Source: a virus. Taken from it: 25,592 nt of DNA. The DNA is taken from the IMG/VR virus record IMGVR_UViG_3300022752_000353, positions 1 through 25,592 of that record; one strand, given 5' to 3'. Positions 13,151-20,592 of the stretch are shown here, in pieces. The stretch's first letter is position 1; every line of letters begins with the position of its first letter. A program made the translations under genes and the position numbers. The notes beneath the pieces were generated by a model that was not told the origin of the DNA, ran no database searches, and worked only from the letters and a program-made list of their open reading frames with translations.

Positions 13151-13964
13151 GAACCGACCGCATTTTCTGTGCTTGATGCCGGTGTGGAACCACCGGCACG
13201 AAACGATCCAAAACGCACTCAAATGCTTTTTGGATCAAACCTATATGAACGCTACGTTGGCGATCATTGATGATCGCCCGAAAGATGCGAGATGCTCGCC
13301 GACCCAAGAACAGTGGCAAGAATGGAAAAGTCGTAACGTCTATCTACTTAGGCCACAAAACGGCGAGAAGTTCCGCAGCATTGCGGCGAAGTACAACTTC
13401 GCCTTGGAGTACATGGGGCCTCACTTCACCCACGTCGCTATCTGGGATGACGACGATGGGTTCACCGAGAATCACCTGGAACATGCAGCATGGCACTATG
13501 GGACTGGGGCCTTGTGGACGTATCCCGACAAGGTGTTCAGCACCTTCGGCGGATCTCTCAACATAGAACCGACCGAAGGTCGGTTCTGGTCAAGCATCAC
13601 GTTTGATCGACGATGCCTAGATCCTTGGGGCGGTCTGTTCCCAGACCGCAAGAACGTAGGCCAGGATCAGATGTTCCTCGGTGAACTCAAGACTCGTTTC
13701 GCAGATAGCAGAGCCACCCCAACGCTCCCCACCTATGTCTATAGGTGGGGGCGAGAAGGCGAGCAACATTGGTCAGGGATCTCGCAGGGATTCAACTGCG
13801 AATCGTCCTGGGATGCTTGCCCGTACAGCGTGTCGAGCAAGCCTTTAGAAGCTGTCTATGACGAGTTCTACCTACAGACTCGGCAAGAGATCGAGGCGTA
13901 CTACAGGAATAACATATCTGCTACTACGCCTCCACCACCGAGGCTTACAGCCTCGGTGGATTAA
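13134..13964 (+). CDS. GT2-like (GT-A fold) glycosyltransferase
   Basis: A 276-residue protein. The N-terminus gives the expected GT-A start (FLCLMPVWNHRHETIQNAL, then LAIIDD), and IWDDDDGFTENHLEHA near residues 104-120 provides the DxD-type metal-binding motif with the downstream helix of family 2 enzymes. ATG 13134 is chosen since an upstream in-frame ATG (13050) lies inside the preceding gene. It would transfer a sugar from a nucleotide sugar to an unknown acceptor. It is the last gene on this strand; its TAA overlaps the stop of the opposite gene, and a 10-bp hairpin (13935-13959) lies just before the stop without a T-tract. Confidence 0.75.
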   Translation: MSKNCKNRPHFLCLMPVWNHRHETIQNALKCFLDQTYMNATLAIIDDRPKDARCSPTQEQWQEWKSRNVYLLRPQNGEKFRSIAAKYNFALEYMGPHFTHVAIWDDDDGFTENHLEHAAWHYGTGALWTYPDKVFSTFGGSLNIEPTEGRFWSSITFDRRCLDPWGGLFPDRKNVGQDQMFLGELKTRFADSRATPTLPTYVYRWGREGEQHWSGISQGFNCESSWDACPYSVSSKPLEAVYDEFYLQTRQEIEAYYRNNISATTPPPPRLTASVD

Positions 13965-15979
13965 CCACACAGGCCATTCGCCTCGTCTTTCTCGGCTTTG
14001 GCAATTGCTCTTTGGACGACCAGCTTGACAGCCGGTCGGAAGAACAAGCTACCAAGACTTCTCTTGGTAGCTTCTTCGTTTAGCCAGTCCAAGATCGTCT
14101 CGATATTGTCCTTATTCCATTGCACGCCCATGCTGTCCATCACCTTTGCTCTTGCGTTGCAAGAGCAATTCGGAGTCGCTTCGATACCGATTTTCTTGAG
14201 CCAAGCCTTGAGGTTGGTTCCACAACCGCAAGGCTTGCCTTCCTTGTCAGTCTTAGGCCAAGGCTTCGTCTCGTCCTTGGGACGATCCTCAGGAACACGA
14301 CTCAGTACGGTCATACCGTACTGAGCATCGTTGTGTTCGGCTACGAACCATTCTAAATTCTCGGCCAAGAATGACTTGATGGCCCACCAGAGTCCCTTGG
14401 TGTTACCGTCACCTATAACCCCATATAATGCCGTGTCGTGTACCATGATCCGCTTGCGGATCATGGGCGAATACAGGTTCAATTCGGTGAGCAATCGCTC
14501 ACCGGTATGGCGAGTATCGAGGAACAGGAAATCCGCTTCGGGGATTTCCTGAACAGGCTCGGTCAAATCCGCCATCGTAACGGTGTAGGACAGTGGACGA
14601 CCTTCATGGATCTTGACATGCTCCTGCAAAATACCAAGGAGCGTATCTCCTTCTTCCTGCCAAGAGTACAGTTCGGCAGTCTGCTTGCACTGCGACTTGT
14701 CGCAGGATTCTCTGTTGCACTTGCCTTGGCACGCCTTGCGGCCAAGAGCAGCGAGCAAGAAAGCGGTGCTTTCTCGCCTCTTGGTGATCTCGACTGCGGT
14801 ATCGCAGTCGAGAGTCCATCGCATGAAGGCGTTGATATGCTGATCCAAGTCTCGGGGATTCTTGAGCAGAAACTCGGCCACTTGGCCGAGGTTCTGCGCC
14901 GATACCGGCAAAGGATGTCCGAGGTTTGAGGTTCCGATGGCATCGACTTGTGGTTGCTTCGGCGCGACGTAGGGGGTGAAGTTGACCGGATCGGCAGCGA
15001 TCATGTCGTACCGCTGTTGCGGTACTTTGATCTCGTCTACGAAGTGCTTGCGGATAGGCTCAGGATCGAGCCCTAATTCCCTGTACCCGAGAATGTAGTT
15101 CCGGACTTTGCCTTCCATCGTCAGAGGGTATTTAGGCCCACCGACTCTGCCGAATCGGTGTACCCACTTCAAAAACGGCAGGCAAAGTGCCTGCCGTCCT
15201 GCGGCGCGGTACTTGCGGTGGATGTAACACTCCTCGCCCCCGAACATTCGGAAGTCTGGATTAAAGCCCAACCAGTGTTCCTTGGACGAGCAGAAAAGCC
15301 CGAGTCCTTGAGCTGGGATCTCGAACGGCGGGTCGTTCGAGTCCATCCCGGCCACCTTGTAGCCGCGATCCATCAGAGCCTTTTCGTGGCCCGGCCACGA
15401 AATGTCGGTAGCCACCCAATCCCCTAGCCCCTCAGGATGTAGAGGACGCATCTGGACGGTTCCTTGGGGAGATTGGGATGTAACTACCAGCGTACCGTCT
15501 GGATGCTTCCAGGCGGTCGCCCAGGCCCCTTCCATTTGATCTCGGAATAAGCACTCGAAGTGTGTGGCGACGTAGTTCATACCGTCGTAGAGCAGAGGGC
15601 CAGTGAACAGATTCTTCTGCATTTCGGGGTCGGAGTTCCGTAGGAACTCCTTGAGTCGGTGCAAGCCGTTGGCTTGCACCAGGACGTGCGGATCTGTGAC
15701 CAGGACGTACTGGCCTTCGGCTTCCTTGAAAAGCCGTTCTCGGGTCTGGGTAGTACCCTTGGATTCGGTAAATGGAATGTACCGAATCCGTTCATTGTGT
15801 GCGATTCCTTGGATGAACTCTCGGGTGGTCTTGCCGTGTTCGCTGTCTGGGTTGTTATCCAAGACGATGAACTCGCAGTCGGAACTGTCCTGCAAAAGTC
15901 GGTGGGCTTGGATCGAAAAGTAAACGCCGTCGAAGTCGTCGTAGGTCGCCATTGCGACCGTCAGAAATGGTTTGGTCAT
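13961..15979 (-). CDS. Glycosyltransferase / methyltransferase-like fusion with Cys-rich C-terminal domain
   Basis: A 672-residue, three-part protein. Residues 1-320 are a GT2-like domain: FLTVAMATYDDFDGVYFSI, CEFIVLDNNP and VTDPHVLV (metal-binding DPH), then EECYIHRKYRAAG. Residues about 388-562 resemble a class I methyltransferase or CmcI-type Rossmann domain, with ADFLFLDTRHTGERL, IMVHDTALYG and GLWWAIKSFLAENLEW; a 4-Cys insert (Cys417, 421, 426, 431) interrupts it. Residues 583-672 hold CGCG, CSCNARAK and DNIETILDWLNEEA, a domain I associate with planctomycete glycosyltransferase-like proteins. The glycine-rich SAM-binding loop is not obvious, so methyl transfer is uncertain. GGGG sits 4 bases before the ATG, and a terminator stands 16 bases upstream of it. 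It may decorate the tail proteins encoded next to it. Confidence 0.75.
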   Translation of the reverse strand: MTKPFLTVAMATYDDFDGVYFSIQAHRLLQDSSDCEFIVLDNNPDSEHGKTTREFIQGIAHNERIRYIPFTESKGTTQTRERLFKEAEGQYVLVTDPHVLVQANGLHRLKEFLRNSDPEMQKNLFTGPLLYDGMNYVATHFECLFRDQMEGAWATAWKHPDGTLVVTSQSPQGTVQMRPLHPEGLGDWVATDISWPGHEKALMDRGYKVAGMDSNDPPFEIPAQGLGLFCSSKEHWLGFNPDFRMFGGEECYIHRKYRAAGRQALCLPFLKWVHRFGRVGGPKYPLTMEGKVRNYILGYRELGLDPEPIRKHFVDEIKVPQQRYDMIAADPVNFTPYVAPKQPQVDAIGTSNLGHPLPVSAQNLGQVAEFLLKNPRDLDQHINAFMRWTLDCDTAVEITKRRESTAFLLAALGRKACQGKCNRESCDKSQCKQTAELYSWQEEGDTLLGILQEHVKIHEGRPLSYTVTMADLTEPVQEIPEADFLFLDTRHTGERLLTELNLYSPMIRKRIMVHDTALYGVIGDGNTKGLWWAIKSFLAENLEWFVAEHNDAQYGMTVLSRVPEDRPKDETKPWPKTDKEGKPCGCGTNLKAWLKKIGIEATPNCSCNARAKVMDSMGVQWNKDNIETILDWLNEEATKRSLGSLFFRPAVKLVVQRAIAKAEKDEANGLCG
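14202..14237 (-). other. Extended interrupted hairpin inside the fusion gene
   Basis: Outer arms 14202-14210/14229-14237 (9 bp) and inner arms 14212-14216/14223-14227 (5 bp) are separated by a single mismatched pair, leaving a 6-base loop. Another interrupted stem of the same kind lies at 14866-14897 (6 bp, mismatch, 8 bp, 2-base loop). Confidence 0.7.
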
Positions 15980-15988
15980 TGTTTCCCC

Positions 15989-16029
15989 GCTAGAAAAAGA
16001 GACACCCTGATTCTACAGGGTGTCTCTTT
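15989..16029 (-). terminator. Intrinsic terminator after the Thr/Cys-rich gene
   Basis: A 14-bp perfect stem, 15996-16009 with 16016-16029, closes a 6-base loop. Read on the minus strand it runs into CTTTTTC. It lies 19 bases behind the stop of the 1036-residue gene and only 16 bases upstream of the next gene's start at 15979, leaving no room for a separate promoter. Confidence 0.85.
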
Positions 16030-16047
16030 GGGTGCAAATTTTAGAAG

Positions 16048-19000
16048 CTAGCTAACACAATTGAGGGTGATTTCATCGCCCTCAAATGCGGGTGGTCTTG
16101 ACGGACTCGGACAATTACAAGGCGACAAGCAAGCAGATACTAGCGTCCATATTATTCCAAATGCTGAATCTTGAGCTATATAAGAACAAGTAGATCCAGA
16201 ACAAGGAGAAGAAGTGGTTGGGGCCACCGTGACTGTAGTTGTCGTGGTGGTCGTCGTGGTCGTGGTTGGACAACCTGCGGAGCAGGTTTGTCCTTGTGCC
16301 CATTCAGCCGACCAACCTGCACCAAAACCAGTAGCACTACACGAAGCCTGAGTGATGCTATCGGCACACCATTGGAATATGCCGTTGAAGTAGAAGCAGC
16401 ATCGCCCCACAGGCGATGCTGTGGTCGTCGGAATACAATTGGCTTGGGCACAAGTCTGACCTGAGTGCCAAGTTCTAGGGCCATCACTTTGAACGTAATC
16501 ACACCAAGACCTAGATACGCCCGGTTGGCAGAACGCCTGTCCGTTCAGGCTGTAGCAACACGCTCCGTACTGCTGAGTCGTAGTTGGGGCAGGTGTAGTT
16601 GGGCACGATACGGAGGCGCAGGTTACACCTGCGCCTTGGAACGTACCACCAAAGTTCTGACACCATTGGTAGGGGATGAACTCGCATCCACCGCCGAAGC
16701 AGCAAGCCCCAGGGCCAGGGGTTGTCGTTGTCGTCGAGGTTGTTGGGCTTGCGGTTGTGGTCGGAACGACCGAACCGCAAGCGTAGCGACGAAGATCGCA
16801 ATCCGATTGGCTAGCCGTAGGTGGGTAGGCTGGACATGGGCAGGTAGTTGGACAAGGATCGTCGATCTTTGTCCAACCGCCGGTTCCGTTGCCTTTGAAC
16901 GAACAATACTTATCGCAGGCTTGTGTTGTGCAGCATTGACACTCAGTTGGAGATTTGTAGATACAAGGAGTCTCAGTCAAATCACAAATGCTTCGTGGGG
17001 GAGTATCCGGAGCTTTACAGCCGCAGCAGCATCTTTCAAAATCATTACTTTGGCAATAATACAAACTATCACCCAGCCCCGTACCCCAATTAAAGGTTCC
17101 AGCAGGGCATTGACATTGGGTACTCCCATCGGCTTTTGTAGGTTTGCAGGCTGATGTCCCGCTAACGTCAAACCATTTGTAACCACCAGTAGCAGAGTCG
17201 TATGTACTGGCCCATTTACAAGTACCTCGGCATGACGTACATGGAGGACTGGTAGTACCAGACACATTAGGTTTGCAAGTACCTTGTTGAATAGTTCCGC
17301 AAGAGGGCACAAACCCCAAAGATGGTGTGGTAGTAGTAGGATATTCACAAAAGCAAGACGGCCCGCAAGTTGTTACTCCGTAAGCAGGATCTTCTCTCCA
17401 TCCACCTAGATTCGGTAGGTAGATCCGACTACACCCGCCGCCGTTGCACGACGGCGTGGTGGTAGGAGCCGCCGTTGTGGTAGTCGTACTACCACAAACG
17501 CATATTTTGAGGTTAGCGGCATCCCAACATTGGTTTGGCCCAGTAGTCGTCGTTGGGCACGCAGGCGTGCCCAACGCCGCCCCTCCGGGTCGGCATTGAG
17601 TGCGAACGCACTCATTTGCCACGCTTGGGCAAAACGTAGGAGGCTCGCAACCGCAGGGCGGTTGCGTAGTTGTTGGCCGAGGCGTAGGCGAAGCCGTCGT
17701 ACTTGTTGTCGTGCCTAACAAATCCCCGACGTGTGCGAGTTCGCACACGTCGCAAGGTGGCCCGGCAACGCAGGATGTTTCATACAGATACATCCCGTCA
17801 GTCTGACTCAACGAAACGCCGTTTTGATTCTCCGAAGAATCGTAGAACAACCACGGAGAAGGCGGGTTTGCGGGACGCAAACCCGGCCCGCATTGCTGGC
17901 AAACTCGCCAGTTTGCTAGCCATTTTTCATCATCGTACTGGATGATCTGATCCGAATCAGTCTTATTGCCCCAGAACCATTGTTGGTCTGACAGCGAGAA
18001 CGCCCGGTAGATCGCCTTGCCTTGGGTGTAGACCGTGGAATTCATCCCACAGGGATCTCTACCGCAAGGGCTATCGTGGACTACAACCTGTCCATTAGGA
18101 TCGGGATCAATCGAGTCGATTGACCCACGAGGGAACAATGGGAAATCTCCATTGGGGCAGTCTTGGCAGATGATCCAACCCGCCGCATAGCCTTTGACAG
18201 TCGCAGTACGGTAAGTTCCCGCAGCGGGAACTCCGAGTAGGTTGTTGGCGATGTTGCACGTTTGCGGGCCGTCAATCGGCCCGCCTGTGGTCGTAGTGGT
18301 CGTCGGCCCTGGTGTCGTCGTTACTGTGTAAACGCACCGACTTTCGATTTCCCCGTTTAGCAGGTAGCAAGGATCTCCTGCTCCGAAGCAGTTGCAAGGA
18401 GCGTTGCAAGCCGTTCCGATTACTTGGTAGATGTATCCTGTACTCGGAGCAGGGGGCCACGATGTCGTCCCCCCTGGGGGCGATGTCGTGGTCGCGGCCA
18501 CGCATCGAAGCATACACTTTGTCGATTCACACGGCGCAGCCGTTGTGGTAGTTGTGGATGTTGTAGTAGAGGTTGTGGTTGTAGTAGTGGATGTAACCGT
18601 AGTCGTAGTAGTTGTGGTTGTGTTCGCACAACCACCAACTACGGGCTTCCAAGCGACTCCGCCCGCAACTATACCACCAATCCAAATACACTCCCCTTGG
18701 CATCGAGGGTTGACAGTCGAGATGCTATCGGGCGAGGCTGTGGTGGTAGTCGCCGTGGATTCGGCGACTACCTCGGGGCGTTCGTTTGTCCAAGTACCAT
18801 TCTTGTGTCGCCATACCTGAACGTAGTCGTTTGCGACTCGGAAATAGTGGTTCCGAACTTCAATACGAAACGGTATGCCAGAAGGGTCTAAGACAGGAAC
18901 GAGTTTGTCCAAATCGTCATCCGATCTGTACAAACAACACCGGGCAACGCCCGGTCGAACAGACCCGTCCGATAGACGGGTTGCCGCAGGCAACCCGGTT

Positions 19001-19158
19001 TCGCAAGGAGGCAATGCCCAGTACACATCCGGCGCAGACAGATACGTCCCCAAAGCCGGAGGGAGCATGGCAGGCGGTGGTGCGGATTTGTCCTCTGAGT
19101 GGAGCTTATCGAGAACCCGGCGATCTCGTTCCGAGAGGACGTAATGTTTGCTGTCCAT
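16048..19158 (-). CDS. Large Thr-linker, Cys-rich tail-region protein (1036 aa)
   Basis: An N-terminal domain of about 135 residues has no Thr runs (starts MDSKHYVLSERDRRVL; includes DVYWALPPCETGLPAATRL). The rest is a string of small Cys-rich modules joined by runs of Thr, in places nine or more. Near the end, three repeats share a G.CC..........C pattern (GACCFGGGCEF, GACCYSLNGQAFC, GRCCFYFNGIFQWC), each followed by a PTTT-type linker. Others follow a C.G.C.W....W....C pattern. Two modules end in CNC. Such modules and Thr linkers are typical of planctomycete extracellular proteins, in my knowledge. There is no signal peptide. Position next to the tail genes suggests a tail fibre or tip decoration that binds the host; this is inference. 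The Thr residues are candidate sites for O-glycosylation by the neighbouring transferases. Confidence 0.8.
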   Translation of the reverse strand: MDSKHYVLSERDRRVLDKLHSEDKSAPPPAMLPPALGTYLSAPDVYWALPPCETGLPAATRLSDGSVRPGVARCCLYRSDDDLDKLVPVLDPSGIPFRIEVRNHYFRVANDYVQVWRHKNGTWTNERPEVVAESTATTTTASPDSISTVNPRCQGECIWIGGIVAGGVAWKPVVGGCANTTTTTTTTVTSTTTTTTSTTTSTTTTTAAPCESTKCMLRCVAATTTSPPGGTTSWPPAPSTGYIYQVIGTACNAPCNCFGAGDPCYLLNGEIESRCVYTVTTTPGPTTTTTTGGPIDGPQTCNIANNLLGVPAAGTYRTATVKGYAAGWIICQDCPNGDFPLFPRGSIDSIDPDPNGQVVVHDSPCGRDPCGMNSTVYTQGKAIYRAFSLSDQQWFWGNKTDSDQIIQYDDEKWLANWRVCQQCGPGLRPANPPSPWLFYDSSENQNGVSLSQTDGMYLYETSCVAGPPCDVCELAHVGDLLGTTTSTTASPTPRPTTTQPPCGCEPPTFCPSVANECVRTQCRPGGAALGTPACPTTTTGPNQCWDAANLKICVCGSTTTTTAAPTTTPSCNGGGCSRIYLPNLGGWREDPAYGVTTCGPSCFCEYPTTTTPSLGFVPSCGTIQQGTCKPNVSGTTSPPCTSCRGTCKWASTYDSATGGYKWFDVSGTSACKPTKADGSTQCQCPAGTFNWGTGLGDSLYYCQSNDFERCCCGCKAPDTPPRSICDLTETPCIYKSPTECQCCTTQACDKYCSFKGNGTGGWTKIDDPCPTTCPCPAYPPTASQSDCDLRRYACGSVVPTTTASPTTSTTTTTPGPGACCFGGGCEFIPYQWCQNFGGTFQGAGVTCASVSCPTTPAPTTTQQYGACCYSLNGQAFCQPGVSRSWCDYVQSDGPRTWHSGQTCAQANCIPTTTASPVGRCCFYFNGIFQWCADSITQASCSATGFGAGWSAEWAQGQTCSAGCPTTTTTTTTTTTVTVAPTTSSPCSGSTCSYIAQDSAFGIIWTLVSACLSPCNCPSPSRPPAFEGDEITLNCVS
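17551..17752 (-). other. Run of perfect hairpins in the Thr/Cys-rich gene
   Basis: Stems 17551-17562/17565-17576 (12 bp), 17597-17604/17607-17614 (8 bp), 17646-17654/17658-17666 (9 bp) and 17727-17738/17741-17752 (12 bp) lie within 200 bases, with 2-3 base loops. Further ones are at 17863-17885 (10 bp) and 16397-16421 (10 bp). Confidence 0.8.
18541..18623 (-). repeat. Threonine-codon microsatellite-like tract
   Basis: A stretch made almost entirely of ACN codons on the minus strand (with a few Val and Ser codons), mixing ACA, ACC, ACG and ACT. Similar shorter tracts are at about 16228-16270 and elsewhere in the same gene. The mixed codons suggest selection for Thr at the protein level, more than simple slippage. 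Confidence 0.7.
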
Positions 19159-19625
19159 TAGATAGGGGCCACTGTGATGTGTAAAAGGGCTGTAGTTCTA
19201 GTACATTGCGCGAACAATGGGCCTTTGAATTGGCCGAACATCATTCTATCGGGGCCGATGATTCCTATCTGCTTTTCAGAATCCCATATTTCGATCTCGT
19301 TGAGTTTCTGCTCCTTCGCCAAGGTTTCTGCTAGCTCGGCATTGGACGTAAGCTGGGGCATTTTATGCCCCAGCACGATTTCGCATTTATCGACATCCGT
19401 ATTCGGGATCTGGATGGCGATCTTATTTCCTGGTTGGACTCGAATCGTATTCTGGTAACTAGATCCCTTGCCAGTAGGAATTAGCCGGTCGTAGGCCCAT
19501 CGGATGTCGGTTGTCGCGCCGGTGTCCCATTCTAGATAGTGCGTATGCAAGACGACCGTGAAACGGTCGTCTGCTTTAGGCGAGCCTACGGTACGGAATA
19601 CTTGTTCTTCGTGTTTGTTGCCCAT
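19158..19625 (-). CDS. Hypothetical tail-region protein (155 aa)
   Basis: No family recognised. The middle is beta-rich (RFTVVLHTHYLEWD, NTIRVQPGNKIAIQIP) and the C-terminus has KQIGIIGPDRMMFGQF, so a small jelly-roll-like or beta-sandwich tail component is possible. The stop overlaps the following gene's start by one base (TAATG) and it begins 2 bases after the preceding stop, tying it to the tail operon. An exact 10-bp hairpin lies at 19352-19374 and a 9-bp GAA-loop hairpin at 19551-19571. Confidence 0.7.
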   Translation of the reverse strand: MGNKHEEQVFRTVGSPKADDRFTVVLHTHYLEWDTGATTDIRWAYDRLIPTGKGSSYQNTIRVQPGNKIAIQIPNTDVDKCEIVLGHKMPQLTSNAELAETLAKEQKLNEIEIWDSEKQIGIIGPDRMMFGQFKGPLFAQCTRTTALLHITVAPI

Positions 19626-19626
19626 G

Positions 19627-20592
19627 TTAGTTGATTGAGGTTGGAATACCGAGTAGTAACAAATTCGCTTCCTCAGCGATTTCCCGCTTCTGGATCAGAG
19701 GCCCATCGAGGCTACCTTGGCCTGGATTTAGATTGTTGCCTTCGCCATCTATGATATACGGCGGTTTGTTTGGGTCAGCTTTTGCACCAATTCGATTGAG
19801 TACGACTGGCCCTTCGTTCTCACCGAGTACGTCTTTTTGAACGGCGTAACTACCAGGGAGAAACGGCATGGATCTAGGCAACAGGGTTTTTGTGCCGACT
19901 GCCGGTATAAACTTGTCGAAGGTTTCAAGGTTCGTCTCAAACGAATAGGTGAGTTTGTAATAGTAGAAACACACCCCATACAAAACCCGTTCCCACTTAG
20001 CATCTGTGAACCGAACGCATCGCTTTGGGAATCCCCAAAGCGGTGCGTCGTTGACCTTGTTGAGTACCATCGTAATGAGACTCAGTGGCAATATCGAGGA
20101 GTTGAAAGAGATGGATACTGTTGGGTAACTGATCTTTTCCTCGACTTCGGGGCCGAGCATTTGTTCAAAGTTGACATGCAAAAGCGGCTTGCCGAACCGG
20201 TCGGTTTTCATCTCTCGACTGACGTGTGTGAAATCGCCAGAGATGTTGTACGGCTCTAAAAGCGGGTTGTCTATCTGAACGGTATTGCACCTAAACATAG
20301 GCTTGGTTGTGAACTTATTGGTCACAATCCAATGCTGACAAGGCTCGCCTTCTTCTAGGTCTTGGTGGACTGATATGGACATATCAGGCGTGCAAAATGC
20401 CCACGGATCGTAGTCGTTGTCCAAGGCGTAGGCAGAGCCTACGGGAAAGAGCAGATTGACAGTCTGCAAGACTGTCTCAGGGCCGTCTAGGTGACTATCC
20501 GTTCTGAGTAGCCAAGACAGATTGTATGTACGATGACCCTCCTCGTCTCGGGTCATCGACTGACTTCGTAAACCAACGAGTGTAGTTGCCAT
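19627..20592 (-). CDS. Hypothetical tail-region protein (321 aa)
   Basis: No family recognised. Located just downstream of the tape measure gene, where distal-tail or baseplate proteins are usual. The sequence is rich in beta structure and aromatic residues (YNLSWLLRTDSH, FYYYKLTYSFET, LLPRSMPFLPGSY). No peptidase, lyase or other catalytic motif was seen. The start overlaps the tape measure stop by one base (TAATG). It carries a 15-bp stem with one G-U pair at 20015-20048. Distal tail protein is a reasonable but unproven label. Confidence 0.65.
   Translation of the reverse strand: MATTLVGLRSQSMTRDEEGHRTYNLSWLLRTDSHLDGPETVLQTVNLLFPVGSAYALDNDYDPWAFCTPDMSISVHQDLEEGEPCQHWIVTNKFTTKPMFRCNTVQIDNPLLEPYNISGDFTHVSREMKTDRFGKPLLHVNFEQMLGPEVEEKISYPTVSISFNSSILPLSLITMVLNKVNDAPLWGFPKRCVRFTDAKWERVLYGVCFYYYKLTYSFETNLETFDKFIPAVGTKTLLPRSMPFLPGSYAVQKDVLGENEGPVVLNRIGAKADPNKPPYIIDGEGNNLNPGQGSLDGPLIQKREIAEEANLLLLGIPTSIN
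20015..20048 (-). other. 15-bp hairpin with one wobble pair
   Basis: Arms 20015-20029 and 20034-20048 pair throughout, with a single T-G at 20020/20043, around a 4-base loop. It lies inside the hypothetical tail gene. Confidence 0.75.

Noticed and set aside
16465-17154. A 229-codon plus-strand open frame within the Thr/Cys-rich gene
   Set aside because: The opposite strand of Thr and Cys codon-rich sequence is naturally stop-poor; the product is Arg/Ala-rich and low in complexity.
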